The translations under genes and the position numbers were made by a program. Source: Pseudomonadota bacterium (GTDB lineage Bacteria; Pseudomonadota; Gammaproteobacteria; Steroidobacterales; Steroidobacteraceae). Taken from it: 64,000 nt of DNA. Below the pieces are notes generated by a model that searched no databases, was not told where the DNA came from, and saw only the letters and a list, made by a program, of their open reading frames with translations. Each line of letters opens with the position of its first letter. The first letter of the stretch is position 1. Below are positions 34,380-43,294 of this stretch, one piece after another. The DNA is taken from contig JAJZUT010000004.1 of NCBI GenBank assembly GCA_021847105.1, forward strand, positions 1 through 64,000, given 5' to 3'.

Positions 34380-35035
34380 ATCCCTCTCCGCACCGGTATA
34401 GCGACGCCGAGCGCGCGGCAATTTCACGAGTCATACGCGAACGACGCGACGTCAGGTGCTTTCTTCCAGATCCAGTCGACCCGGAGACCTTGGCTCACAT
34501 ACTGGCGTGTGCACATGCCGCACCGAGCGTCGGACTATCGCAACCGTGGCGTTTTGTCCGAATAACGAACCCCGATCTACGTGCCCGCATATATTCACTG
34601 GTCGAGCAAGAACGCCTACGCACCGCAGATGCCCTAGGTCCTCGGAGAGCTGAATTTCTCCGCTTGAAAGTCGAAGGCATTCGTGAGTGCGGGGAATTAT
34701 TCGTGGTAGGCCTTGTACAGGGCGGATCACGCGAAATTTTCGGACGCCGCACTCTCCCGGAAATGGATCTGGCATCGGTCGCCTGTGCGATCGAAAATCT
34801 GTGGCTTGCTGCTCGAGCGGAAGGTCTGGGCGTCGGGTGGGTCTCTTTATTCGATCCTCTTGCGCTCGGGGAATTGCTCGGGTGCCCTGCAGAAGTCCGC
34901 CCAGTAGCAGTCCTGTGCGTTGGGCATGTGGCGGAATTCGATCCGGGCCCGCGTCTTGCGATCGATCAATGGCGGCAGCCCAGGCCCCTCACCGAACTAC
35001 TGTATGAGAACAGGTGGCCTGCCGGCACACCATGA
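34376..35035 (+). CDS. bluB: 5,6-dimethylbenzimidazole synthase BluB
   Basis: The 219-residue protein of the nitroreductase fold has BluB-specific features: REVRDVRCFLPDPV-like (here RERRDVRCFLPDPVDPETLA), HAAPSVGLSQPWRFVRI, the RAEFLRLKVEGIRECGELFV region, and a C-terminal segment of the form VGHVAEFDPGPRLAIDQWRQ. BluB cannibalises its own reduced FMN with oxygen to make the lower ligand of cobalamin, which CobT then activates. It sits in the salvage operon, with its start coupled to the preceding small ORF by an ATGA overlap. Having bluB means that DMB need not be imported. Confidence 0.95.
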   Translation: MNPSPHRYSDAERAAISRVIRERRDVRCFLPDPVDPETLAHILACAHAAPSVGLSQPWRFVRITNPDLRARIYSLVEQERLRTADALGPRRAEFLRLKVEGIRECGELFVVGLVQGGSREIFGRRTLPEMDLASVACAIENLWLAARAEGLGVGWVSLFDPLALGELLGCPAEVRPVAVLCVGHVAEFDPGPRLAIDQWRQPRPLTELLYENRWPAGTP

Positions 35036-35064
35036 GGCATCAAGGTTAGTTCGCGAACGAGGCC

Positions 35065-35163
35065 ATGAGAGAATTGCTCACCAAAGCTTCGAGGCCACCG
35101 ATTGAATTCCGCGCGCTCATTTTTAGGGCGCAGCGGTACGTGGATCTCTTAGAAGTCTGGTAG
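35065..35163 (+). CDS. Possible 32-codon ORF before cbiB
   Basis: ATG 35065 opens a 32-residue frame (including PPIEFRALIFRAQRYVDLLE) that closes nine bases before the cbiB start. It lies in the 137-base gap between bluB and cbiB. No family and no good ribosome site is seen, so it could be chance. I list it because two other gaps in the same operon hold similar short frames. Confidence 0.2.
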   Translation: MRELLTKASRPPIEFRALIFRAQRYVDLLEVW

Positions 35164-35172
35164 GCCGTCCCT

Positions 35173-36120
35173 GTGACAGCACTCGAACTCCTCGCGGCAC
35201 TGATCATCGATGGCCTATTCGGAGAACCCAGGATCTGCCATCCGCTGGTCGGATTCGGAGCCATCGTCCGACATATTGAAAAATGGTTGAACCGCGAAGC
35301 CGCCGGTCCGGTATCCGGCCATTTGCACGTCGCGTTGAACTACCTTCTGGGCTGCTTCGCAGTATTGCTTGCTACGATTCCTTTCGTAGTCCTTCTTGAC
35401 ATCGGCATGCATATAACATCGCTCGCACCACTGTTCGCCACTGCAACTCTCTATGCGGTCATCGGTCACCGTAGCCTGCATGAACATGCAATAGCAGTGG
35501 AGCTCGAAATTCAACATCGTAACCTCCCTGCAGCCCGACAGCGGGTCGGAATGCTGGTGAGTCGGAATACTGAGTTCATGGACGTCAAGCACGTCTGCAC
35601 GGCGACCGTCGAATCGATTCTGGAGAACGGCAATGACGCTCTGTTCGGCGCCCTATTCTGGTTCTTGGTCGCCGGTGCACCGGGAGCGCTCGCATACCGT
35701 CTGCTCAACACACTAGACGCCATGTGGGGATATCGTACTGACCGCTACCGACACTTCGGCTGGGCTGCCGCGCGCCTAGACGATGTGGCAAATCTTATCC
35801 CGGCCCGCTTGACGGCATTGAGCTACGCCATCGTCGGTCAAACGACGGCGGCGCTGCGATGCTGGTGGAACCAAGCACATCAGTGGGACAGCCCCAACGC
35901 CGGCCCCGTAATCGCCTCCGGCGCCGGCGCTCTTGGGGTTCTCTTGGGCGGTGGAGCGTACTACCACGGACAATGGCGAGAGCGCCCTGCACTCGGCGAA
36001 GGACGCGCTATCCAAACCTCAGATATAGAACGAGCTCGGCAGCTCCTGCTGCGCGCACTATTGCTCTGGGTCGGTAGCGCAATGGTCATCTATGGATTCA
36101 TTAGGTGGTTACATGCTTGA
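35173..36120 (+). CDS. cbiB: Adenosylcobinamide-phosphate synthase CbiB
   Basis: The 315-residue membrane enzyme begins at GTG 35173 with LELLAALIIDGLFGEPRICHPLVGFG, the start typical of CbiB (CobD in Pseudomonas naming). Other strings are LHEHAIAVELEIQHRNLPAA, VGMLVSRNT, ATVESILENGNDALFGALFW, RLLNTLDAMWGYRTDRYRHF, GWAAARLDDVANLIPARLTA, and a final membrane helix. It joins aminopropanol phosphate to adenosylcobyric acid. Its last eight bases overlap the cobD gene, which makes the amine substrate's precursor. Confidence 0.95.
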   Translation: MTALELLAALIIDGLFGEPRICHPLVGFGAIVRHIEKWLNREAAGPVSGHLHVALNYLLGCFAVLLATIPFVVLLDIGMHITSLAPLFATATLYAVIGHRSLHEHAIAVELEIQHRNLPAARQRVGMLVSRNTEFMDVKHVCTATVESILENGNDALFGALFWFLVAGAPGALAYRLLNTLDAMWGYRTDRYRHFGWAAARLDDVANLIPARLTALSYAIVGQTTAALRCWWNQAHQWDSPNAGPVIASGAGALGVLLGGGAYYHGQWRERPALGEGRAIQTSDIERARQLLLRALLLWVGSAMVIYGFIRWLHA

Positions 36121-37105
36121 ACACGGTGGACGTCTGCGGCACGCAGCAGCACAGTACGGCATTTCTGTTGAACAATGGCTGGACTTGTCAACCGGCATCA
36201 ATCCACTTCCCTGGTGTGCTCCGGCGGTACCGCGACTGGCTTGGGCTCGTCTGCCCGAGAGCGACGATGGCCTTCTACAAGCCGCGCAAGAGTATTACAA
36301 CGCCCAACATGTATTGGCCGTCGCGGGGTCCCAGGCTGCCATTATGCAGCTTCCGCGATTACGTGCCGCCGCTCGCGTCGCCATCCTGGAACCGAGTTAT
36401 GCGGAGCACGCCTTGCGCTGGCGCGAAGCAGGCCATGACGTGCAGTCCATTACCATCAGCGAATGCACCACTGCCGCCGACACTGCGGACGTTCTGATCC
36501 TCGTGAACCCAAATAATCCAACCGGCACACGCATTCCGCGGTCAGACCTTCTCAAGTGGCACGCACACCTCGCTTCGCGAGGTGGCTGGCTTGTCGTCGA
36601 CGAAGCCTTCGCGGATCCCGATCCATCGGACAGTGTCGCCTCTTTCACTGATCGCGACGGACTCATTGTGTTGCGCTCGTTCGGAAAATTCTTTGGACTA
36701 GCCGGTGCCAGAGTCGGATTCGTACTGGCAACGCCCCGAATTTTGCGCGAGCTCGAATCTCAGCTCGGCCCGTGGCCACTTGCCGGACCTGCTCGATTCG
36801 TGGCTCGACGCGCACTCGCCGACCATCGCTGGCAAATTGCCATGCGGACACAATTGCAATCCCTCGCTTACCGACTGCGAGAACTCCTGACACGCAACGG
36901 TTTGACTCCTGCGGGAGGCTGCAGCCTATTTCAGTGGGTGCCAACCCCGCATGCGCCAACTCTACATGACTCTTTGGCACATCAGGGGATTTTGACGCGA
37001 CTCTTTCAGGCACCGAAGAGTCTGCGTTTCGGCATACCAGCCGAAGAACAGCAGTGGCACCGACTCGAAACCGCGCTCGCCGCACATCAGCGTAGTCGCG
37101 TTTGA
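36113..37105 (+). CDS. cobD: Threonine-phosphate decarboxylase (CobD-type aminotransferase fold)
   Basis: The 330-residue PLP enzyme begins MLEHGGRLRHAAAQYGISVE, then QWLDLSTGINPLPW, the usual N-terminal signature. Other landmarks are VAGSQAAIMQLPRL, ILEPSYAEHALRWREAGHDV, LVNPNNPTGTRIP (cofactor pocket), WLVVDEAFADPDPSDSVASF, and LRSFGKFFGLAGARVGFVLA with the PLP lysine. It converts threonine phosphate to aminopropanol phosphate for the nucleotide loop. It is called CobD in Salmonella and CobC in Pseudomonas. The start overlaps the end of cbiB by eight bases. A PduX-like kinase at the end of the operon supplies its substrate. Confidence 0.94.
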   Translation: MLEHGGRLRHAAAQYGISVEQWLDLSTGINPLPWCAPAVPRLAWARLPESDDGLLQAAQEYYNAQHVLAVAGSQAAIMQLPRLRAAARVAILEPSYAEHALRWREAGHDVQSITISECTTAADTADVLILVNPNNPTGTRIPRSDLLKWHAHLASRGGWLVVDEAFADPDPSDSVASFTDRDGLIVLRSFGKFFGLAGARVGFVLATPRILRELESQLGPWPLAGPARFVARRALADHRWQIAMRTQLQSLAYRLRELLTRNGLTPAGGCSLFQWVPTPHAPTLHDSLAHQGILTRLFQAPKSLRFGIPAEEQQWHRLETALAAHQRSRV

Positions 37106-37136
37106 TCACGGACACTCAATTTCGACACTTTGAGAG

Positions 37137-37229
37137 ATGGAGCCTGCAACGCGTTTGCGGACGCATGCGGCGCACACCATTAGTCGGTTCACGCCTGAGG
37201 AACTTGGCAAAGATGTCAATCGATCGTAG
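37137..37229 (+). CDS. Possible 30-codon ORF before cobU
   Basis: ATG 37137 opens a 30-residue frame with THAAHTISRFTPEELGKDVN that ends nine bases before cobU. It occupies the 133-base gap between cobD and cobU. There is no recognised family and only a weak GAGAG upstream. It may be chance. Confidence 0.2.
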   Translation: MEPATRLRTHAAHTISRFTPEELGKDVNRS

Positions 37230-37238
37230 AGATAAGCC

Positions 37239-37787
37239 ATGCGAACTTTAATTCTTGGCGGTGTACGGTCTGGAAAGAGCCGCCTCGGCGAACAGTACGC
37301 ACTAGCCAGTGGCCTGCAAGTCGTCTATGTCGCAACGACAGTGCCGGAAGGAGACGTAGAGCTTCAGGAGCGCGTCAGGCAACATCGCGCACGGCGCCCA
37401 TCCACTTGGCTCACAATCGAGGAGCCATTCGAGCTTGGTCAAGTATTGCGCGCGAATGCATCCCCAGAACGCTGCCTCCTTGTCGAATGCCTAACTCTGT
37501 GGCTGACAAACCTTTTGTGTGAGCGCCCCGATCAACTTGAATCTGAGCGAGACAGCTTTTGCGAAGCCTTGACGCACGTCACCGGTGAGTTGATTCTCGT
37601 CGGCAACGAAACTGGCCTGGGTGTTGTGCCGCTTGGCACGCTTTCGCGCCGATTCGTCGACGTGAGTGGTGAATTACATCAAAAACTTGCCGTCCTATGC
37701 GAACGCGTGAGTTTGACGGTTGCCGGTCTCGCCATTGACTTGAAGAGTCCAGTGTCCGCGAGTGCCATCAATGCAGACTTCGATTGA
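37239..37787 (+). CDS. cobU: Adenosylcobinamide kinase / guanylyltransferase CobU
   Basis: The 182-residue bifunctional enzyme starts with the P-loop ILGGVRSGKSRLGEQYA, then VVYVATTVPEGDVELQERVR, HRARRPSTWLTIEEP, LVECLTLWLTNLLCE, and VGNETGLGVVPLGTLSRRFV with DVSGELHQKLA. It phosphorylates adenosylcobinamide and adds GMP to give AdoCbi-GDP, the acceptor for CobS. The length is normal. It follows cobD after a 133-base gap and precedes cobT. Confidence 0.95.
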   Translation: MRTLILGGVRSGKSRLGEQYALASGLQVVYVATTVPEGDVELQERVRQHRARRPSTWLTIEEPFELGQVLRANASPERCLLVECLTLWLTNLLCERPDQLESERDSFCEALTHVTGELILVGNETGLGVVPLGTLSRRFVDVSGELHQKLAVLCERVSLTVAGLAIDLKSPVSASAINADFD

Positions 37788-37888
37788 GAGCCGGACGATG
37801 GGCCTCTATTTGAATGCATGAGAGCCAATCGCCCTGGGTGACATCTTTACAAAAGACGGCATCTATCACTAATACATGCGGAGATCCG

Positions 37889-38968
37889 ATGAACGCGACA
37901 CATTCTGCCCCCCCGTTTCTGCAGGACACGCTGGGTGCGATTCGCCCCATCGACACCAGCTGGTATGCACAGGCCGCGGAACGACTTGATCAATTGACCA
38001 AACCACCTGGCAGCTTGGGTCGTCTAGAAAGACTCGCAGCGCAATGCTACGCAATTTGCGCCGGGCTTCCGTCCGTACCGGTGCGTAAAGCTGCATATGT
38101 GTTTGCCGCAGATCATGGTGTGACACAGGAAGGCGTCAGTGCCTATCCAAGCGCTGTTACCGCACAGATGGTGGAGAATTTCCTCCGCGGGGGCGCCGCG
38201 ATTAACGTATTTGCACGCGTACACGATGTCGCATTGACGATCATTGATGCGGGAGTCGATGCGGAGTTTTCGGAATCCTCGGCCTTATGGCATCGCAAGA
38301 TTCGTCGCGGCAGCCGCAATCTGCATCGTGAACCGGCAATGTCCACCTCGGAACTTGAGCAGGCGCTGCGCGTCGGGCTTGAAGCTGCTGAAGATGCGCG
38401 GCTAAATGACTATTTGATGGTTGCAGCCGGCGAAATGGGCATCGGCAATACCACATCGGCTAGCGCCATCACTGCGGCTCTCACCGGTCAACCCGTGGAA
38501 GTGGTTACGGGTTCTGGAACGGGGATTCGAACCGAGGCACTTGAGCATAAGCAGCGGATCATTCGCGAGGCACTGAGCAGACATCTTTCGGGTGCCAATA
38601 GTCCGCTCGAGGCACTTCGGTGTGTCGGTGGGCTCGAAATCGCAGCGATGAGCGGATTCTTCTTGGGTGCTGCGCAACATCGACGGCTTATCGTGGTGGA
38701 TGGATTCATTGCAACTGCAGCGGCCGCCTTGAGTGTAGCTCTCGCACCCGCTGCTCGTGACTATATGTTTGCCGGGCATCGTTCCGAAGAGCCGGGTCAT
38801 GCGTGCCTCTTACGGCATCTTGACCTGGAGCCGGTCTTGGATCTGCGAATGCGCCTGGGAGAGGGAACTGGGGCCGTCCTCGCGATGCCCGTCATTGATA
38901 CCGCAGCGCATATGATCGCAGAAATGGCCACCTTCGCCTCTGCCGGTGTGAGCAGCGCAGTGCCATGA
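37889..38968 (+). CDS. cobT: Nicotinate-nucleotide-DMB phosphoribosyltransferase CobT
   Basis: The 359-residue enzyme starts at ATG 37889 after CGGAGATCC. Family strings are LDQLTKPPGSLGRLERLAAQ, FAADHGVTQEGVSAYPSAVT, QMVENFLRGGAAINVFAR, VAAGEMGIGNTTSASAITAA, TGSGTGIRTEALEHKQRII, VVDGFIATAAAALSVALAP, HRSEEPGHACLLRHL, and LRLGEGTGAVLAMPVID-like (here MRLGEGTGAVLAMPVIDTAA) with the catalytic Glu. It activates the DMB made by BluB to alpha-ribazole phosphate. It ends in an ATGA overlap with cobS. Confidence 0.96.
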   Translation: MNATHSAPPFLQDTLGAIRPIDTSWYAQAAERLDQLTKPPGSLGRLERLAAQCYAICAGLPSVPVRKAAYVFAADHGVTQEGVSAYPSAVTAQMVENFLRGGAAINVFARVHDVALTIIDAGVDAEFSESSALWHRKIRRGSRNLHREPAMSTSELEQALRVGLEAAEDARLNDYLMVAAGEMGIGNTTSASAITAALTGQPVEVVTGSGTGIRTEALEHKQRIIREALSRHLSGANSPLEALRCVGGLEIAAMSGFFLGAAQHRRLIVVDGFIATAAAALSVALAPAARDYMFAGHRSEEPGHACLLRHLDLEPVLDLRMRLGEGTGAVLAMPVIDTAAHMIAEMATFASAGVSSAVP

Positions 38969-39717
38969 AGCGCGTGTTCGGCGGCTTTCTAGCCGCCATT
39001 CTCTTCATGACGCGGCTGCCCCTGCCACGGTCAGCACATTCACCGCTGCCGCTCTCATCTGCTGCACCATACTTTCCATCGGTCGGGGCGCTGCTTGGTC
39101 TTGGCGCGGCCGCGCTCGACGTCTATCTACGTCCGCACCTCGGGGCAGGCGCGGCCGCAGTAGCCACCGTGCTCTTTCTAGTGATGATCACCGGCGCACT
39201 TCATGAGGATGGGCTCGCGGACTGCGCTGATGGATTGGGCGGCGGAAGGACCCGTGAACAAGCCCTGCACATCATGCGCGATAGCCGAATCGGTAGCTAC
39301 GGAGCGCTTGCAATCGCCGGATCACTCGTGGCACGCACAACCCTGATCGCAGAGCTCGCTCCGGTTCAGACAGTCACCTATATCATCTGCACCGAATGTC
39401 TCTCCCGATGGACCGTGCTTCCGTTGGCGTACGTGCTGAGCCCTGCTCGCACCGAAGGCGCCGCACCGGGTCAAGGAGCCCGCATTGCCGGGCGACTCCC
39501 AACCTTCGGTATAGTGGCGTCTACTCTATTCTGCCTTGCGATCACAGTATCCTTACTGCACGCAGAGTGGTGGAGGCCATGGATTGCCTGCATTCTCGTG
39601 ACCGCAATGAGCGCCGTCTACTTCCAGCGCAGAATCGGCGGCATCACCGGCGACTGCTTCGGCGCAGTCATCCAGATCGCCGCCACTGCAGTATATGTCT
39701 GTGGCGCATGGCGATGA
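38965..39717 (+). CDS. cobS: Cobalamin (5'-phosphate) synthase CobS
   Basis: The 250-residue membrane enzyme has the family start FGGFLAAILFMTRLPLP, then YFPSVGALLGLGAAALDVYL, the key motif ALHEDGLADCADGLGGGRTR followed by EQALHIMRDSRIGSYGALAI, and C-terminal membrane segments ending with RRIGGITGDCFGAVIQIAAT. It condenses AdoCbi-GDP with alpha-ribazole phosphate in the membrane. Its start overlaps cobT and its stop overlaps cobC, both as ATGA, so translation of the three is coupled. Confidence 0.96.
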   Translation: MKRVFGGFLAAILFMTRLPLPRSAHSPLPLSSAAPYFPSVGALLGLGAAALDVYLRPHLGAGAAAVATVLFLVMITGALHEDGLADCADGLGGGRTREQALHIMRDSRIGSYGALAIAGSLVARTTLIAELAPVQTVTYIICTECLSRWTVLPLAYVLSPARTEGAAPGQGARIAGRLPTFGIVASTLFCLAITVSLLHAEWWRPWIACILVTAMSAVYFQRRIGGITGDCFGAVIQIAATAVYVCGAWR

Positions 39718-40355
39718 AACCGCTCGTTCTTATCCGTCATCCGGCCACAACGTTGGCGGGAACATTTTGTGGACATAGCGACCCAGATCTGAGCGCCACC
39801 GGGGAGTCCCAATTGGTCCAGCTCCTCTATAGGTTGCGCGACACCCGACTCGAACGACTTTTCAGTAGCGATCTGCGGCGTGCCCGACGCTGTGCAGATG
39901 AAATCGCGCATCAGCATCGCCTCGCGGTAGAGCTTCGACCGGAACTGAGGGAAATCGCATTCGGTGAATGGGAGGGATTGTCGTGGGGGCAAATCCTGAA
40001 CAGTCATCCGGCTGAGGCGAACCGCTGGCTGGAATGCTTTCCGGATGCGACACCACCAGGTGGCGAGGATTATGCACATTTTACGGCCCGCGTTCGTAAA
40101 GAAGCCGACAAATGGGCGCAGGTGTGCTCCGAAAAAACTCTAGCGGTCATCACGCACAGAGGTGTCCTACAGCATCTCCTGCAGGTGTATTGCGGTGTCG
40201 ATCCGCAATCCGCCTGGCAGATGACGGAACAACCGACAACTACTATTTTCTGCGAGTGGAGCTGTGATGCAGATCAGGCTCTGGTCATTCGCGAACAATG
40301 GGTTCCTGAGGAATCTGTGCAATTCGTTCCCGAACTCAAAACACGCACCCAGTGA
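39714..40355 (+). CDS. cobC: Histidine phosphatase family protein, CobC-like alpha-ribazole phosphatase
   Basis: The 213-residue protein of the phosphoglycerate mutase-like fold has the catalytic LIRHPATTLAGTFCGHSDPD (His in the RH motif), SSDLRRARRCADEIA, ELREIAFGEWEGLSWGQIL, and the second catalytic histidine in LAVITHRGVLQHLL. In cobalamin pathways it removes the 5'-phosphate in the last step. RHG is replaced by RHP, a known variant in CobC-like members. The start ATG 39714 overlaps the cobS stop. Confidence 0.9.
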   Translation: MKPLVLIRHPATTLAGTFCGHSDPDLSATGESQLVQLLYRLRDTRLERLFSSDLRRARRCADEIAHQHRLAVELRPELREIAFGEWEGLSWGQILNSHPAEANRWLECFPDATPPGGEDYAHFTARVRKEADKWAQVCSEKTLAVITHRGVLQHLLQVYCGVDPQSAWQMTEQPTTTIFCEWSCDADQALVIREQWVPEESVQFVPELKTRTQ

Positions 40356-40374
40356 AATACTCTCGCTCGCGCAC

Positions 40375-41352
40375 ATGATCCGTACCTACATCACCGGACG
40401 CGAATCGTCGAATTCCTATCCATCCCGCGGGCGCGGCTGTGCCGGTTATCACCACGGTGAAATTCTACAGGGCCTGTGCTGGTCGAACGATTCCCGGGGA
40501 ACCGACCCAACTCCTTGCCTGGTGACTCTCCCGGTTTCCGATATAGGAAGCAGGGCTTATTTCACCGCCAGAGGTGATCAGGAAATCGTGGTCCATCCGC
40601 CAGCAAAGCGCAAGGCTGCCCGCGCGGCCAGGATGACATTGGATGCGCTTGGCTTCGGACATCTCGGCGGCCGCCTCCGTGTTGATTGCATGCTTCCAAC
40701 CGGTCTCGGACTAGGCTCTTCTACCAGTGACGTGCTTGCGACGATGCGCGCAGTGTGCGGCGCACTCGGCTGCTCGCTCGATGCAGCCGAAATTGCGCAA
40801 CTCGCTGTGGCAGCCGAGACTGCATCGGATCCGCTCATGTTCGATGGCATCGTGCTGTTTGCGCAACGCAAGGGGCAAGTACTGGAAGAGTGGGGCCAGT
40901 GGACGCCAGAATATCTGCTCCTCAGCGTCAACACACAACCACATTGCAGCGGCGTGGACACTGTCGGTCTTCCGCTACCGCGTAGCGCGTCGGCACGCTC
41001 CGAATACAGCGCGCTACTTGCACGCGCACGTGCCGGGTTCCTAGGCCGCAACGCTGTCGAGGTTGCGGCCGTGGCAACCCGCAGTGCCGAACTGAATCAG
41101 AACCACCTGCCCCTGCCTAATTTCCGCGCACTGTGCTCACTCGCTGAGCGCAACGGATGCCTCGGCATACAAATAGCGCATTCTGGGACGATCGCAGGTC
41201 TGCTGTTCGAGCCGGCTACCCAGATGGAGAGTCTCACGTCATTGAACGGCCAGCTGAGGGCGCTCCGTATGGAACCGCGCGGCTTTTTTAGGACCGGAGC
41301 CACGTATTCCGTCCAAAAGGCGTCGGATGTACACAATACTTCGCCAAAGTGA
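40375..41352 (+). CDS. pduX: GHMP kinase, PduX-like L-threonine kinase
   Basis: The 325-residue GHMP kinase has GYHHGEILQGLCW at the N-terminal strand, LPTGLGLGSSTSDVLATMRA as the ATP-binding loop, and FRTGATYSVQ-like C-terminal GHMP region (here GFFRTGATYSVQK) plus GIQIAHSGTIAGLLFEP. The GEILQG string and context point to PduX, which phosphorylates L-threonine for aminopropanol phosphate synthesis. ATG 40375 lies 20 bases after cobC; earlier in-frame starts (40264, 40267) would overlap cobC by about 90 bases. It closes the operon and completes a threonine-to-linker branch with CobD and CbiB. Confidence 0.88.
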   Translation: MIRTYITGRESSNSYPSRGRGCAGYHHGEILQGLCWSNDSRGTDPTPCLVTLPVSDIGSRAYFTARGDQEIVVHPPAKRKAARAARMTLDALGFGHLGGRLRVDCMLPTGLGLGSSTSDVLATMRAVCGALGCSLDAAEIAQLAVAAETASDPLMFDGIVLFAQRKGQVLEEWGQWTPEYLLLSVNTQPHCSGVDTVGLPLPRSASARSEYSALLARARAGFLGRNAVEVAAVATRSAELNQNHLPLPNFRALCSLAERNGCLGIQIAHSGTIAGLLFEPATQMESLTSLNGQLRALRMEPRGFFRTGATYSVQKASDVHNTSPK

Positions 41353-41418
41353 CGCAGCGCATCGGCAGTGACACCACCGGTCCGAGCTCACCCGAACAAC
41401 TCTTACGTCAGCATCAGA

Positions 41419-41913
41419 TCAGCTTGCAGCAATTTTGCCGACACCGTCTCTCTTCAAATGAGATTCGAGTTGAGTCAATAGTGGCAGCTGTCCTGCGAAA
41501 ATCTTGTTTTTTGCCAAAACCCTCGGAAACCACTCGGCACGATCGACCTCGGCAAACTCCTGTATGCGACCGGAATGCGGCGGCCATTCGATCGTGAACT
41601 TATTGCTCTTCAACGCCGATACATCAAAGTTCCCGCGGATTGCCCACGCATGGATGATCTTTCCGCTTGGCTGACGTACTGGCAAAAGAGCAATCAGATT
41701 TCCCTCCGGAGGTGGGGTTCCCGTCTCCTCCGCGAATTCCCGTCGGGCCGCGTCAATCAGCGCCTCCGCACCGCCACATTCTCCCTTGGGGATAGACCAT
41801 GCGCCGTCATCCTTCTTGCTCCAGAAGGGTCCACCCGGATGCACGAGCAAGATCTCCACGCCCCGTGCCGCACTACGGAAAAGGATTAGACCGGCACTGT
41901 GCACTATCGTCAT
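41419..41913 (-). CDS. Nudix hydrolase
   Basis: The 164-residue protein has a full Nudix box: GECGGAEALIDAARREFAEE followed by TG (GX5EX7REUXEEXGU). The start SAGLILFRSAARGVEILLVH and the GAWSIPKGE lead belong to the NUDIX family related to YtkD/MutT with a broad NTP or dinucleotide substrate range. It runs convergent with pduX, 66 bases away. The substrate cannot be read from sequence. Confidence 0.9.
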   Translation of the reverse strand: MTIVHSAGLILFRSAARGVEILLVHPGGPFWSKKDDGAWSIPKGECGGAEALIDAARREFAEETGTPPPEGNLIALLPVRQPSGKIIHAWAIRGNFDVSALKSNKFTIEWPPHSGRIQEFAEVDRAEWFPRVLAKNKIFAGQLPLLTQLESHLKRDGVGKIAAS

Positions 41914-42117
41914 GCGTACTTCTCAGTCCGTCGATCGTAAGATATTCGGCCGCGTCGGCCAATCCACGTCTTCGGTCACAAGTTGACGCTGGACAGCATG
42001 CACCCCTTTTGAATCTGGAGGAAATAAATCTCTCGGCATCGAAACGGTTGGACGCCGGTATCGTACCCTCCGCTCGAAATGGCTTCATCCCGACTCACGT
42101 CGACTGCTGAATTGCCA

Positions 42118-43150
42118 TCAGCCACGTCCGCGATTGGCGCATACCTGCGGCCGCTCGCTCGATCGCTCATCAGGTGTCTGTGGGGCCACACAGCTGATAA
42201 GCGTTCCAGCACTCGGGTCGGAGCCGATGGATCGTAACCCGCCGATCGCACTTGAGCGATGGCACATTGTATTGGTCCCCAAGCCCGGACCAATTGCGGA
42301 CTTCCGATCCATACCGTGACCGTCTTCTTCGACTTCAAGTTTAACGAGCGCGGGGCGGACCGTCGGGCGCACCTCGACGTGACGAGCGGCTGCGTGCTTC
42401 GAAGCATTCTGAATCGCCTGCTGGGCGATGCGATACAAGTCCGTTCTGGCTTCGAACGGCAAGCGCAGTTCTGATTCAATGTGAGTCCGAGCTCCATGCG
42501 GGTATCACTCACGCTACTCCTCTCGACCAGGGCTTCCAGCGCAGCGGCCAAGCCACCGTTGGAGCTCATCAGCGGCGAGAGGCCGTGAAGGATGCTGCGC
42601 ACACTAGCAAGCGACGCGGTGATGCGGTCGGAGAGTCGCAGCACATCTGAAAGCGTCGGGAGATCCCGCTCTGCTAACTGCTCTGCAAGTTCGCTCGTCA
42701 AAATTGAAGCAACGGTGAGATCCTGCACCAACTCGTCGTGAAGTTCCTGCCCGAATCGCCGCTGTTCTCCTGAAATAGCCGTGACTAACGCACCGTCAAG
42801 CGCCTTGCGCTCAGACACGTCGAAGGAAAAACAGTCATGCAGTTCGCTCACCGTATTTCACCTTCTGCGCACAGACCTCAACGAATACCGTCGTGCCTTC
42901 GCGAGTCCGCTGACGAACTTCCAGGGGGTGCGAAAATTCCCCGGACAGCAGTGTAATGAGGGTCTGCTCCTCGTGAACCGGTGCCAGCAACGCAATGCTC
43001 GACTGCAGGAGCTCGGCACGGGAGTAGCCTTACTGCCGCTCGGTCGCGGAATTTACCACTAGGAATCGCAGCGTCTTGCGGTCACGAACCCAAAGGGGGC
43101 TGCGGACAGACGTCAAACAGCTGCTTGTATCGTCGCTCGAGGCGCCTCAC
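42118..43150 (-). pseudogene. Decayed PAS-domain sensor histidine kinase (HisKA_3 type)
   Basis: On the minus strand, pieces of one kinase lie in different frames. From 5' to 3' they are RRLERRYKQLFDVCPQP, then (frame change) PLWVRDRKTLRFLVVNSATE of a PAS domain, GYSRAELLQSSIALLAPVHE after an in-frame stop, the dimerisation helix GEQRRFGQELHDELVQDLTV with the phospho-acceptor His (42851 inward), and, after another shift near 42470, the ATPase domain LYRIAQQAIQNASKHAAARH plus LGTNTMCHRSSAIGG. At least two frameshifts and one stop make it a pseudogene. The partner response regulator is absent. Confidence 0.8.
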
Positions 43151-43294
43151 GGCTGCGACGGAGAGCCCCCAAACTGGTGGCATTTACGAGCTTGTCTAAC
43201 CCGCCGATGACCGGTAGCGTGTAAGATACGGGCCTGTGGTGCTGCGACACTGCAGCGCGACGGCATAGGTCCGGGACCCTCAGGAGCATTCACC

